Assembly (NCBI GenBank): GCA_023426425.1
Contig: JAFAAT010000077.1
Span: 1 to 21,811 of the forward strand
Length of the DNA: 21,811 bases
Source: Bacteroidota bacterium
GTDB taxonomy: Bacteria > Bacteroidota > Bacteroidia > Chitinophagales > Chitinophagaceae
Direction of reading: 5' to 3'
The translations under genes and the position numbers were made by a program. Of the stretch, positions 1 through 6,699 are shown piece after piece. How positions within the stretch are numbered: position 1 is the first letter of the stretch; each line of letters starts with the position of its first letter. The notes beneath the pieces are model-generated. The model was not told the DNA's origin. It searched no databases and was given only the letters and a program-made list of their open reading frames with translations.

Positions 1-2
1 GT

Positions 3-173
3 GTAGTGGTCGACCGCGATGGCAACCTGTATGACCGCACGGGACGAGCACTCGAAAACGCCTGGGAAACGACGAAAGAAGGTGCTAAAGACGCCGGAAG
101 GGCTATTGGCGACGCCGCTGAAAAAGCTGGTGACAAGATCAAGAATGCTGTGGACAACGACCCGAACGAATAA
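3..173 (+). CDS. C-terminal fragment of an alanine-rich helical protein
   Basis: The frame is open from the left edge and ends at TAA 171-173, giving 56 residues with no start inside the window. It begins with a short stretch resembling DRDGNLYDRTG, followed by a charged, alanine-rich amphipathic helix (motifs ETTKEGAKDAGRAIGDAAEK and DKIKNAVDND). This composition recalls YtxH-like or LEA-like stress proteins of the envelope or cytoplasm, but no catalytic motif is visible and the family is not certain. The strong terminator 20 nt after the stop supports this frame over the competing ATG-started frame at 19-270, which reads through that terminator. Only the tail is visible, so function cannot be assigned. 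Confidence 0.72.
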   Translation, partial: VVVDRDGNLYDRTGRALENAWETTKEGAKDAGRAIGDAAEKAGDKIKNAVDNDPNE

Positions 174-193
174 ACAAAACAGGATCAGTTTTG

Positions 194-230
194 AATACAT
201 TGCCTCAGGTATGGGACAATGTATTTTTTT
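194..230 (+). terminator. Rho-independent terminator of the left-edge gene
   Basis: Perfect 9-bp inverted repeat, AATACATTG at 194-202 and CAATGTATT at 217-225, running into a T-tract to 230. It lies 20 nt after the stop at 173, the expected place for the end of that transcript. Confidence 0.8.
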
Positions 231-268
231 TAATTTGGGATGGAGCAGACACAGATTAGAGTATGATT

Positions 269-312
269 AAGGCGCTATGAAGGCGTTATGAAGGCGCTAT
301 GAAGGCGTGAAA
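269..312. repeat. 11-bp tandem array, about 4 units
   Basis: Units AAGGCGCTATG (269-279), AAGGCGTTATG (280-290), AAGGCGCTATG (291-301) and a decayed AAGGCGTGAAA (302-312). The array lies between the terminator of the left-edge gene and the terminator of the convergent tRNA, so it is probably untranscribed or weakly transcribed. It shares period, but not sequence, with arrays at 659, 8191, 8339 and 21288. Confidence 0.85.
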
Positions 313-339
313 ACTCCGAGAATGGATTTTAACCGCTGT

Positions 340-379
340 AAAAAAAATAGAGACAAGCAGGAAATCCATACTTGTCTCT
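340..379 (-). terminator. Terminator of tRNA-Leu
   Basis: On the minus strand AGAGACAAG (complement of 371-379) pairs perfectly with CTTGTCTCT (complement of 349-357), followed by an A and a run of Ts (complement of 340-348). The hairpin begins 5 nt beyond the discriminator base of the tRNA, leaving a short 3' trailer to be trimmed. Confidence 0.82.
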
Positions 380-384
380 TTAGG

Positions 385-469
385 TGCGGCAGAGGAGATT
401 CGAACTCCCACGCCCATGACAGGCGCTACCACCTCAAAGTAGTGCGTCTACCAGTTTCGCCACCGCCGC
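385..469 (-). tRNA. tRNA-Leu (anticodon GAG)
   Basis: Class II tRNA of 85 nt. The acceptor stem GCGGCGG pairs with CTGCCGC (one G-T pair), and the discriminator is A. The anticodon stem CTACT/GGTAG encloses the loop TTGAGGT with anticodon GAG, which reads CUC/CUU leucine codons. A long variable arm follows, and the T-arm contains GTTCGAATC. The 3' CCA is not encoded (CCT follows the discriminator), so it must be added enzymatically. The gene has its own promoter and terminator and appears monocistronic. Confidence 0.95.
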
Positions 470-484
470 ATCTCTGAAGGGAGG

Positions 485-515
485 CAAAGGTAAAGCGGAA
501 ATCGGAATTCACAAA
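485..515 (-). promoter_or_regulatory. Bacteroidota-type promoter of tRNA-Leu
   Basis: On the minus strand TTTG (complement of 512-515), exactly 19 nt, then TACCTTTG (complement of 485-492). This is a full match to the primary sigma-factor consensus of the phylum, TTTG-N19-TAnnTTTG. The expected start falls about 10 nt before the mature tRNA 5' end at 469. It is the best promoter in the window and a strong taxonomic clue. Confidence 0.85.
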
Positions 516-550
516 TTGAAACTGAGAAAAAACCTTAAAGATCAAATTAT

Positions 551-625
551 TAAATACCCAGTAGCGGGATAGGTAGCATGTACCTATGCCCTAAATACCG
601 GATAGGAAGCAAGTACTTACAGCCC
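551..625. repeat. Imperfect direct repeat with an internal hairpin
   Basis: Two related copies, 551-591 and 592-625, share TAAATACC, then GGATAGG-AGCA-GTAC-TA and a closing GCCC. The second copy lacks roughly 10 nt after TAAATACC. The first contains a perfect inverted repeat, ATAGGTA (569-575) and TACCTAT (581-587) around GCATG, flanked by GGG/CCC that can extend it. The second copy has lost most of that symmetry. It lies upstream of the tRNA promoter, in the spacer behind the histidine kinase gene. Confidence 0.6.
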
Positions 626-658
626 AGACATTTGACGTATCCATTGGAGAATAGACGG

Positions 659-713
659 AGGTCCCAACTGTGATCTCTATAAAGTCTCTATAAGGTCTCC
701 ATAAGGTCTCTAA
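659..713. repeat. 11-bp tandem array, 4 to 5 units
   Basis: Units GTGATCTCTAT (670-680), AAAGTCTCTAT (681-691), AAGGTCTCCAT (692-702) and AAGGTCTCTAA (703-713). A more diverged unit, AGGTCCCAACT, may precede them at 659-669, making 55 bp. The array lies about 170 nt beyond the stop of the histidine kinase (-). Confidence 0.8.
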
Positions 714-881
714 AAGCCTGTCGGAAAAAGAAGAAATTGCGGGTGGGACTTCCTGCTTTTGAACAGAAGCAAACCAAAGATATTCAGGCTCTCTTAAGAC
801 GAAAAATGTGGTATATACGTTGGGTCCCTCTGCAATTTTTTGGGTAGTGTAAAAGTAACGTGCCTCGATCGAAGCAAGGGA
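714..881. other. Spacer downstream of the histidine kinase
   Basis: No convincing gene is seen on either strand. A weak hairpin (TGCCTC at 861-866, GAAGCA at 871-876, one mismatch) lies just past the kinase stop and may end its transcript, but no strong T-tract follows on the minus strand. Confidence 0.35.
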
Positions 882-2018
882 CTACCTTCTCAGCACAATC
901 CTGAAGATCGTTCCTTTGCCCAGCTCAGAGTGCTTCACATAAAGAGAGCCATGATGGTAGCTCTCAATGATTCTCCTGGATAGTGAGAGGCCGAGCCCCC
1001 AACCTCTTTTCTTAGTCGTAAATCCCGGAGAGAATATTTTCTTTACCTGGTGCTTCGGGATGCCTTTTCCGCTGTCGCAAACATCAATCCAAACATGATG
1101 TGGATGGTTAACTACTTTCACCGCAATGGTGCCTTTCCCATCCATGGCATCCAGTGCATTGCGGAGGAGGTTTTCGAGTACCCAATCGAAGAGGGGGCCA
1201 CAGATATAGACGATAATCTCCTCTTCGTTGGTTTCAAGAGAAAACTTCACCTTCTTTGGCGCACGCTTTTCCATGTACCGTACCATCTCAGTAATTCTGG
1301 TCATTACATTCTCCTCTTCCAGTTGCGGTTCGCTACCCACCTTGCTAAACCTGTCTGCCACCAGCTTCAGCCGGTCAAGGTCTTTTTTCATTTCCAGCAC
1401 CGCTTCTTCGTTTCCCTCCTGCTCTCTAAGCAACTCCAGCCAGGCCTCTATGGAGCTCAGGGGAGTACCCAGCTGATGGGCAGTTTCCTTGGAAAGGCCC
1501 ACCCAAACCTGGTTTTGGAGGGAACGATGTGCAGCACTCAGCGCCACCAGCACCACGACGAGGAAAAGGAAGATAATAGCCAGCTGGACGTATGGATAAT
1601 ACCTTAATTGAGTGAGGATATGCGACTGGCCATAATAGATAAAACTCTTACCGATGACAAAATCCGCAACGATAGGCTCATGCATTGACTTAAATTCTGC
1701 GAGCTTTTTCTGCAGGTGCTTTTCAAAATCCCTCACCCTGTTCGTGTCGATATTCTTGCTATCAATGATCTCATCCTGTTCGTTGGTGATAATGACAGGG
1801 ATGGTAGTGTTCTGAGCCACGAATGTTTGCGCAAAAGTGAGCTCATCATCATTGGTAGCAGTAGTAAGTGTCTTCAGGCTCATGGCGAGCTGCTCGACCT
1901 TCTTCCGCTCTTCTTCAGCCAGCTTCTGAGCCAGCTGATTGGTGTAGTAAAGAGAAGCCGTAACAATGCCAAGGGCAATGAGTACCAGATATGTTTTCCA
2001 GTTAATGTATTGGCGCAT
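882..2018 (-). CDS. Membrane-bound sensor histidine kinase
   Basis: 378 residues; autophosphorylating sensor of a two-component system. A transmembrane segment at about 8-27, an extracytoplasmic sensing region to about 140 and a second segment at about 143-162 are followed by the dimerisation/phosphoacceptor helix with H181 in KETAHQLGTP. The HATPase domain shows the N box ENLLRNALDAM (282-292), the G1 box DSGKGI (315-320), an F-box-like FSPGFTTK and the G2 box GWGLGLSL (339-346). All catalytic boxes are intact. No response regulator is adjacent, so it is an orphan at this locus; its partner is unknown. The sensing region shows no named domain that can be recognised by eye. The start ATG at 2018 gives a proper membrane anchor. 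Confidence 0.92.
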   Translation of the reverse strand: MRQYINWKTYLVLIALGIVTASLYYTNQLAQKLAEEERKKVEQLAMSLKTLTTATNDDELTFAQTFVAQNTTIPVIITNEQDEIIDSKNIDTNRVRDFEKHLQKKLAEFKSMHEPIVADFVIGKSFIYYGQSHILTQLRYYPYVQLAIIFLFLVVVLVALSAAHRSLQNQVWVGLSKETAHQLGTPLSSIEAWLELLREQEGNEEAVLEMKKDLDRLKLVADRFSKVGSEPQLEEENVMTRITEMVRYMEKRAPKKVKFSLETNEEEIIVYICGPLFDWVLENLLRNALDAMDGKGTIAVKVVNHPHHVWIDVCDSGKGIPKHQVKKIFSPGFTTKKRGWGLGLSLSRRIIESYHHGSLYVKHSELGKGTIFRIVLRR

Positions 2019-2053
2019 GGTCCTCCCTTAAAACGCTGACAAGGTAAATAATA

Positions 2054-2085
2054 TTGTGATTTTGAAGGAAGAACTACTATTTTTG
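2054..2085 (+). promoter_or_regulatory. Likely promoter of the small membrane protein and glycosyltransferase pair
   Basis: TTG at 2054-2056, 21 nt, then TATTTTTG at 2078-2085, a full match to the TAnnTTTG -7 element with spacing in the accepted range. The predicted start, near 2092, gives a leader of about 16 nt before ATG 2108. Confidence 0.55.
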
Positions 2086-2107
2086 TCCGCGGAAATTCAC
2101 ATCCTTC

Positions 2108-2329
2108 ATGGACACTCAACACAATAACCAGGACAACTTATTAGATAACCCGGCGGATATTGAGCTGAACAAGCCTTCTAAATCACGCTTCCTGTTTCTG
2201 TTATTCTTTTTTAGTTTCTTTATCTTCTCCTGGGCAGGATGTTACAACCTATGGGAGCACCGCTTCCAGCCCAACGAAGATGCAGCAGATGTGCCAAAGA
2301 GCAGCCTGTATTCCCCCGAATATAAATAG
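2108..2329 (+). CDS. Small single-pass membrane protein of unknown function
   Basis: 73 residues. A polar, Asn/Asp-rich N-terminus (about 1-25) precedes one very hydrophobic, Phe-rich segment (about 29-45, containing FLLFFFSFFIFSW), and a polar C-terminus ends in SSLYSPEYK. No signal-peptidase or lipobox site is convincing, although a Cys follows the hydrophobic stretch (WAGC). It is preceded by a good promoter and lies 18 nt before the glycosyltransferase, so the two are probably co-transcribed. It may be an accessory of the glycosyltransferase. I do not recognise a family. Confidence 0.6.
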   Translation: MDTQHNNQDNLLDNPADIELNKPSKSRFLFLLFFFSFFIFSWAGCYNLWEHRFQPNEDAADVPKSSLYSPEYK

Positions 2330-2347
2330 GTCTTTCCCCGGAAAGTA

Positions 2348-3397
2348 ATGATTGTATGCGAGCAAGATACAGCCGTAGTCATACTCAGCTATAATGGCCG
2401 GAAATGGCACGAGTTGTTTTTGCCGCTTATCGTTTCTGAAGCTGCTTCAGGATATGAGGTAGTTGTAGCAGACAATGCATCTACTGACGATACTTACGAA
2501 TACCTGCAGGAAAACTTCCCAGGCGTGAAGCTTTTGCAGATAGCCGTAAACCGAGGCTTTGCCAATGGCTATTACGAAGCACTCAAACAGATACAAGCGA
2601 AGTACTACGTCCTGCTCAGTGCAGATTTTGAAGTTACACACAACTGGTTCCCCCCTCTGCTGCAGGGCATGCAACGCTACCAGGGACTGGCAGCCTGCCA
2701 GCCCAAGATCAGATATTGGAAAGAGCGGGAGCTCTTTGAATATGCAGGTGCTGGTGGAGGATTCAAGGATAAGTTTGGCTATTTGTTTTGCAGAGGGCGC
2801 ATCTTCAATGACCTTGAGAAGGATGAGGGCCAATATGATGATGACATAGAAACATTCTGGGCATCTGGTGGATGCCTGATGGTAAGATCCGACCTCTATC
2901 ATCAATTGGGTGGACTTGATCCTGACCTATATGCCCACATGGAAGAAGTGGATCTGTGCTGGCGCCTTAAGAACGCGGGTTATAAGGTTGGCTATATTGG
3001 TGGCTCCACTGTGTTTCATGTGGGGGGCAGTGTGATTTCCTATGGCAGCCCGCAGAAGCTTTACTACAACTTTCGAAACAGCCTGATCCTGCTACTCAAG
3101 AATGAAAAAGCTTCCAGGCTCTGGTGGCTCTTTCCACTCAGGCTGGTGCTTGATGGAGTTGCAGGCATGCAGTTGCTGATGAAGGGAAAGTTCAAGGAGA
3201 CGGGTATCATCATCAAGGCACATTTCCATTTCTATGGCAGGCTTGGTAAATGGCTGAAGAGGCGGAGGGCCTGCCAGAAGCAGGTTACAGTACGGAATGA
3301 AGCAGGCAGCTATGAGAAAAGCATAGTATGGCAGTACTTCGCACTGGGGAGAAAGAGCTTTCGAAAACTCAACTACGAACCCAGGAGACTTACCTGA
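2348..3397 (+). CDS. Family 2 glycosyltransferase (rhamnosyltransferase-like)
   Basis: 349 residues. The GT-A fold opens with VVILSYNGR, followed by the nucleotide-binding ADNASTDDT (D42 region) and VNRGFANGYYEAL. The metal-site region is LLSADFEV (D93), where many relatives have an N/S-D pair before hydrophobic residues. GGCLMVR and the acidic catalytic motif HMEEVDLCWR (E199/E200, D202) follow. Such enzymes transfer a sugar from a nucleotide donor onto lipid-linked or surface glycans at the inner face of the membrane. A hydrophobic stretch after residue 255 suggests membrane association. No polysaccharide cluster surrounds it, so acceptor and donor are unknown. Confidence 0.9.
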   Translation: MIVCEQDTAVVILSYNGRKWHELFLPLIVSEAASGYEVVVADNASTDDTYEYLQENFPGVKLLQIAVNRGFANGYYEALKQIQAKYYVLLSADFEVTHNWFPPLLQGMQRYQGLAACQPKIRYWKERELFEYAGAGGGFKDKFGYLFCRGRIFNDLEKDEGQYDDDIETFWASGGCLMVRSDLYHQLGGLDPDLYAHMEEVDLCWRLKNAGYKVGYIGGSTVFHVGGSVISYGSPQKLYYNFRNSLILLLKNEKASRLWWLFPLRLVLDGVAGMQLLMKGKFKETGIIIKAHFHFYGRLGKWLKRRRACQKQVTVRNEAGSYEKSIVWQYFALGRKSFRKLNYEPRRLT

Positions 3398-3458
3398 TCG
3401 TTTCACCGACGAATTCCTGCACTTTACCGACAGTTCAGTTTCAACTACCTAAACTGTA

Positions 3459-3489
3459 TTTTGTGGGGTCAGATCCCCTGGTAGATTTA
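3459..3489 (+). promoter_or_regulatory. Likely promoter of the LiaF-like/LytS/LytTR operon
   Basis: TTTTG at 3459-3463, 18 nt, then TAGATTTA at 3482-3489 (7 of 8 matches to TAnnTTTG). The spacer holds an interrupted palindrome, GGGGTCAGATCCCC (3465-3478), which could be an operator, but its size makes chance possible. The predicted start is about 10 nt before ATG 3507. Confidence 0.45.
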
Positions 3490-3506
3490 CAATCAAATCA
3501 CAGACA

Positions 3507-4232
3507 ATGAGAGATTACCAACCATCAGAAAGACAGCGTGGAGGAAACAAGGCAGTGATCGGCTTTATCATAATCCTCCTGGGTATTGTGATTCTACTCA
3601 AACAGATCGGCATCCTTTCTTTATTCCACATCCGTCTGACCTGGCCGCTCATACTTATTGCAGTTGGCTTGTTCATTGGTGTGCGCAACAGGTTCTCGAA
3701 CAATGCACCCTTTATACTCATCGCGATTGGAGTCTTCAATCTCATACCAGCCTTTCACTTCACCATTGGCGACACGGAAGTGTATTCACGAAGCCTGGCT
3801 TTGCCAGCATTACTGATCCTGATTGGGCTGTATATAATCCTTCGCAACAGGAGGAAAACAGATCTCGATGGTTCAGGTCTGAGCCCTGAGCCTACCATCC
3901 ATGCAGACGTCCTGTTTGGAGGAAGAAAGGAGATTATCACAGCCAAGGATTTCAAAGGTGGCAGAGTTACTACTACATTCGGAGGTGCGGAGATCAACCT
4001 TTTGCAGGCTGATACCCTGCAGGAACAAGTGGTGCTGGACCTTAGAGTTACCTTTGGTGGTGCTGAGCTCATAGTACCATCGCACTGGGAAGTGAGAAAT
4101 AAAATAGAACCCATCTTTGGCAGTGTAGAGGACAAGAGAACACTGCGGATTCCGGACCCTGCGGAGCAGAGAAAACTGCTGATACTTGAAGGTAGCTGCC
4201 TGTTTGGAGGTATTGAGATCAAATCTTTTTAA
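3507..4232 (+). CDS. LiaF-like cell-envelope stress membrane protein
   Basis: 241 residues. Four hydrophobic segments (about 15-33, 44-60, 67-85, 97-113) form a LiaI/LiaF-type transmembrane region. A cytoplasmic C-terminal domain of the LiaF/'cell wall-active antibiotic response' type follows. It is built of repeated beta turns with FGG or FGS at 137, 158, 183, 204 and 233, spaced about 21-29 residues, suggesting a stacked beta-helix. In Firmicutes, LiaF inhibits its cognate envelope-stress kinase; by analogy this protein may restrain or tune the kinase encoded next. It is first in a three-gene operon whose next gene starts at the nucleotide after this stop, in the same frame. Confidence 0.85.
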   Translation: MRDYQPSERQRGGNKAVIGFIIILLGIVILLKQIGILSLFHIRLTWPLILIAVGLFIGVRNRFSNNAPFILIAIGVFNLIPAFHFTIGDTEVYSRSLALPALLILIGLYIILRNRRKTDLDGSGLSPEPTIHADVLFGGRKEIITAKDFKGGRVTTTFGGAEINLLQADTLQEQVVLDLRVTFGGAELIVPSHWEVRNKIEPIFGSVEDKRTLRIPDPAEQRKLLILEGSCLFGGIEIKSF

Positions 4233-5279
4233 TTGAGGCGGCTTCTTGACTCATCAAATGGATTGCTACTCCTCATCTTTATGGGAGCTGCACTGGCTTT
4301 CACTGTTTCATTAGAGCAACAGGGTCTGCAGCGTGAGCTAGTGCTGGTGGATGCAGGTGTGAGTGCGCTATTGCTCAGCGCTGGCATCTGGACTTCGAGG
4401 ATCATTATACAGCGCTACCCTACCCGCGTCGGACTGGTTGCCTATGCAGCATTTATCGGGTTGTTGCTAGGGCTGACAAGCTGGTATCTTGATGGGCTGA
4501 TACTTAAGATCTGGTATGCAGACCGTGCAGATTATATCCGGTGGTTTCCATCCACTCAGCTGACGCGCCTTTTTGTGTCCCTTCTTGCAACGGTTTGGCT
4601 GGCTACGCTAGCTGCCATGCAAAAGAGGACTGCAGTGCTTGAAGAGCAATTTACGCGCACGGCAGATGCGGCAACACTGCACAAAGAAGCGGAACTTTAC
4701 AAGCTTAGACAACAACTTCAGCCACACTTTTTATACAACAGCCTAAACTCGATCACTGCCCTGATCATGATTGAACCAGAGAAGGCACAGGAAATGATTG
4801 GCAAACTATCCGATTTTTTGCGAAGCTCTGTGAAGCGTGAAGGGAAGGAAATAATCAGCATAGGCGAAGAGCTGGAGTCGATAGAAGCATACCTGAGCAT
4901 AGAGTCTGTGAGGTTTGGCGATCGACTGAATGTTGTCATTAACAAGGACATTCCTGAGGAAGCAGAAATCCCACCTTTCCTGCTGCAGCCTATTTTGGAG
5001 AATGCGATCAAGTTTGGCTTGTATGGCAGGACGGGTGAAGTGAGAATTGAAATGGAAATCAAAAAGCTTGATGGAGAGCTGACTATCACAGTGAGGAATC
5101 CCTATGATCCGGGCAACAGACCACCTGTGGGAACAGGCTTTGGACTGGAAGGCATACGTCGCCGGTTGTACCTGCTGTTTGCAAGAATGGATTTGCTGGA
5201 GACCCACACTAAAGACGGAATATTCATCACCAACCTTAAAATACCGCAAGGTTATGTACAAAGCGATTCTGATAGATGA
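4233..5279 (+). CDS. LytS/YehU-type sensor histidine kinase
   Basis: 348 residues. Four membrane segments (about 11-27, 38-56, 66-82, 112-128) are followed by the His_kinase domain with H165 in QLQPHFLYNSLNSI, the N box LENAIKFG (255-262) and the glycine box GTGFGLEGIRRRL (300-312). These kinases phosphorylate LytTR response regulators, and one follows directly. The frame begins with TTG immediately after the upstream TAA; the first in-frame ATG is at 4281 and would cut into the first membrane helix, so TTG is preferred. No upstream extension is possible because the preceding codon is the LiaF-like gene's stop. The 3' end overlaps the regulator by 26 nt. Confidence 0.9.
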   Translation: MRRLLDSSNGLLLLIFMGAALAFTVSLEQQGLQRELVLVDAGVSALLLSAGIWTSRIIIQRYPTRVGLVAYAAFIGLLLGLTSWYLDGLILKIWYADRADYIRWFPSTQLTRLFVSLLATVWLATLAAMQKRTAVLEEQFTRTADAATLHKEAELYKLRQQLQPHFLYNSLNSITALIMIEPEKAQEMIGKLSDFLRSSVKREGKEIISIGEELESIEAYLSIESVRFGDRLNVVINKDIPEEAEIPPFLLQPILENAIKFGLYGRTGEVRIEMEIKKLDGELTITVRNPYDPGNRPPVGTGFGLEGIRRRLYLLFARMDLLETHTKDGIFITNLKIPQGYVQSDSDR

Positions 5280-5991
5280 TGAGCCCCTGGCAAGGCAACT
5301 CGTAAAAGCATTTTTGAAGCCCTATGAATTGATTGAGGTTGTGGCAGAGTGTGGGGATGGCTTTGAAGGCTTCAAGGCTATCCAGCAACATAACCCAGAC
5401 CTGATCTTTCTGGATGTGCAGATGCCAAGAGTGAGCGGGTTTGAGATGCTAGAGCTACTTGATCAGCCCCCATCAGTGATATTTACTACAGCGTTTGATG
5501 AGTATGCGCTCAAGGCATTTGAGGCACAGGCAGTGGACTATTTGCTGAAGCCGATTACGAAAGAACGGTTTGACAAGGCTGTGAAGAAATGGCTTGCGGA
5601 CACTGAGAAAGCGGTGCCTGAAGGAGTCGGAGAGATTCTGAGGCAAAAGGTGTATGAGGGTTACCAGCACAGGCTGGTGGTGAAGGACAATGGAATGATC
5701 AGGATTATACCGGCAGAGGAGATATTTTTTGTTGAGGCGAGTGATGACTATGTGAAGATTCATACCAAAGCCGGCAATTTTCTTAAGAAGAGCACATTAG
5801 GACAGATTGAGACCTCTCTGGACCCGGGGCAGTTCGTTAGGGTGCACCGGTCTTACCTGGTGGCTGTTAACCAATTGCTGCGCCTGGAACCATATGAGAA
5901 AGACAGCCATATAGCTGTACTTGCGTGCGGTATGAAAGTGAATGTGAGCAAGAGCGGGATGGCGAGGCTTAAGACCATCTTGAATTGGTAG
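5254..5991 (+). CDS. LytTR-family response regulator
   Basis: 245 residues from ATG 5254, which gives the canonical opening MYKAILIDDEPLAR; the longer reading from 5104 only reads out of frame through the kinase gene. The receiver domain has the acidic pair D8/D9, phosphoacceptor D54 in IFLDVQMP, the Thr switch in FTTAF (78-79) and K99 in LLKP. The LytTR DNA-binding domain occupies about 135-245, with EEIFFVEASDDYVKIHT and VRVHRSYLVA. It is the transcriptional output for the overlapping kinase, and the LiaF-like protein is the likely third component. Target genes are unknown; self-regulation at 3459-3489 is possible but unproven. Confidence 0.93.
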   Translation: MYKAILIDDEPLARQLVKAFLKPYELIEVVAECGDGFEGFKAIQQHNPDLIFLDVQMPRVSGFEMLELLDQPPSVIFTTAFDEYALKAFEAQAVDYLLKPITKERFDKAVKKWLADTEKAVPEGVGEILRQKVYEGYQHRLVVKDNGMIRIIPAEEIFFVEASDDYVKIHTKAGNFLKKSTLGQIETSLDPGQFVRVHRSYLVAVNQLLRLEPYEKDSHIAVLACGMKVNVSKSGMARLKTILNW

Positions 5992-6015
5992 CTGGACTGG
6001 GTCGGTATAAATTTT

Positions 6016-6068
6016 AATTAGGCTTTTAGCTTGCCGGGAGATTGTATTAACAATTAAAAGCCCTAATT
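6016..6068 (+). terminator. Long hairpin between the response regulator and the next gene
   Basis: AATTAGGCTTTTA (6016-6028) pairs with TAAAAGCCCTAATT (6055-6068), a 13-bp stem with one bulged C. No T-tract follows, so it may be a weak terminator of the regulatory operon, or a leader hairpin of the following small gene. A TTG (6043-6045)-N18-TAATTTG (6064-6070) promoter-like pair overlaps its right half. Confidence 0.45.
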
Positions 6069-6081
6069 TGTTACGCCACTT

Positions 6082-6327
6082 ATGAAACATCTACTCAACG
6101 AAGACCTGGCGAAAGAGGTCTACGAAGCTCACTACAAATCGGCCTTATCCTTTGAGGTATTCATGCGCCGGTTGGTCAGGGGTTTTGATTTGCTGAAGGA
6201 GAATCAGGAGATAAAGGAGCAGAAGAAAAAGCGTTTCCTGGAGCGGGACCAACTTGAAGAAATCAAGATGGCCCTGCAGTATAACCAGGCTCGATTGATA
6301 CAGTTGCTGAAGGAGAATGATAGTTGA
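6082..6327 (+). CDS. Small helical protein of unknown function
   Basis: 81 residues, almost entirely helical and charged, with heptad-like spacing of leucines (EVFMRRLVRGFDLLKENQEI, then DQLEEIKMALQYNQARLIQLL). It has no membrane segment and no cysteine. The length and composition suggest a coiled-coil or dimerising protein. It begins 90 nt after the regulator stop and ends 21 nt before the stop of the convergent membrane gene. I do not recognise a family. Confidence 0.6.
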   Translation: MKHLLNEDLAKEVYEAHYKSALSFEVFMRRLVRGFDLLKENQEIKEQKKKRFLERDQLEEIKMALQYNQARLIQLLKENDS

Positions 6328-6348
6328 GCCAAACAGTCTTAAAAATAT

Positions 6349-6699
6349 TCAGGAGTCTGTTTCTTCTTTTGGAAGATCTCCTTTTCTCGTCATCAGATAC
6401 CTTATGAACAGGTAGCCACCCAGTGCAGCTACGAAAATGAATATTTCAGAGACTATCAGGTTCTTTCCACTGAGGTATTTAACTACTGCATCCTGGTCTG
6501 GCTGCTGAGCGGTGAGCATCTCTCTTAGCAGAGGATCCTGCATGAGCATCATGCTTACGACAATTACGGCTCCCAGAAACCAGGCGATGATGACCGAGAC
6601 TGCGGTCATCATCACCCAGAATGTTGGATTTAGATTTGTAAGCTTAGCTCTTACGTAGCTGCGGAAGCAACCCCATATCAATACGAATATGAGGCCCAT
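6349..6699 (-). CDS. Small membrane protein coupled to the DegT-like gene
   Basis: 116 residues with a hydrophobic N-terminus (about 1-12), a long membrane segment at about 28-53 and another at about 82-101, ending in a charged tail (RKGDLPKEETDS). Its ATG overlaps the stop of the upstream sugar-enzyme gene by one base (TAATG), which implies translational coupling. A role with that enzyme is inferred from the coupling only; no family is recognised. Confidence 0.7.
   Translation of the reverse strand: MGLIFVLIWGCFRSYVRAKLTNLNPTFWVMMTAVSVIIAWFLGAVIVVSMMLMQDPLLREMLTAQQPDQDAVVKYLSGKNLIVSEIFIFVAALGGYLFIRYLMTRKGDLPKEETDS

Noticed and set aside
19..270. 83-codon frame at the left edge
   Set aside because: It runs through the terminator at 194-230; the +3 frame ending at 173 has protein-like composition and ends just before that terminator.
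385..730. Integration site (att) at tRNA-Leu
   Set aside because: No duplicated tRNA 3' end, integrase or phage gene is seen in the window.
1050..1607. 185-codon plus-strand frame
   Set aside because: Antisense to the histidine kinase, whose catalytic boxes are intact; the antisense product has no recognisable motif.
6331..6362. AAACAG/CTGTTT inverted repeat as a bidirectional terminator
   Set aside because: Only 6 bp, with a 20-nt loop, and the right arm lies in the coding region of the membrane protein.
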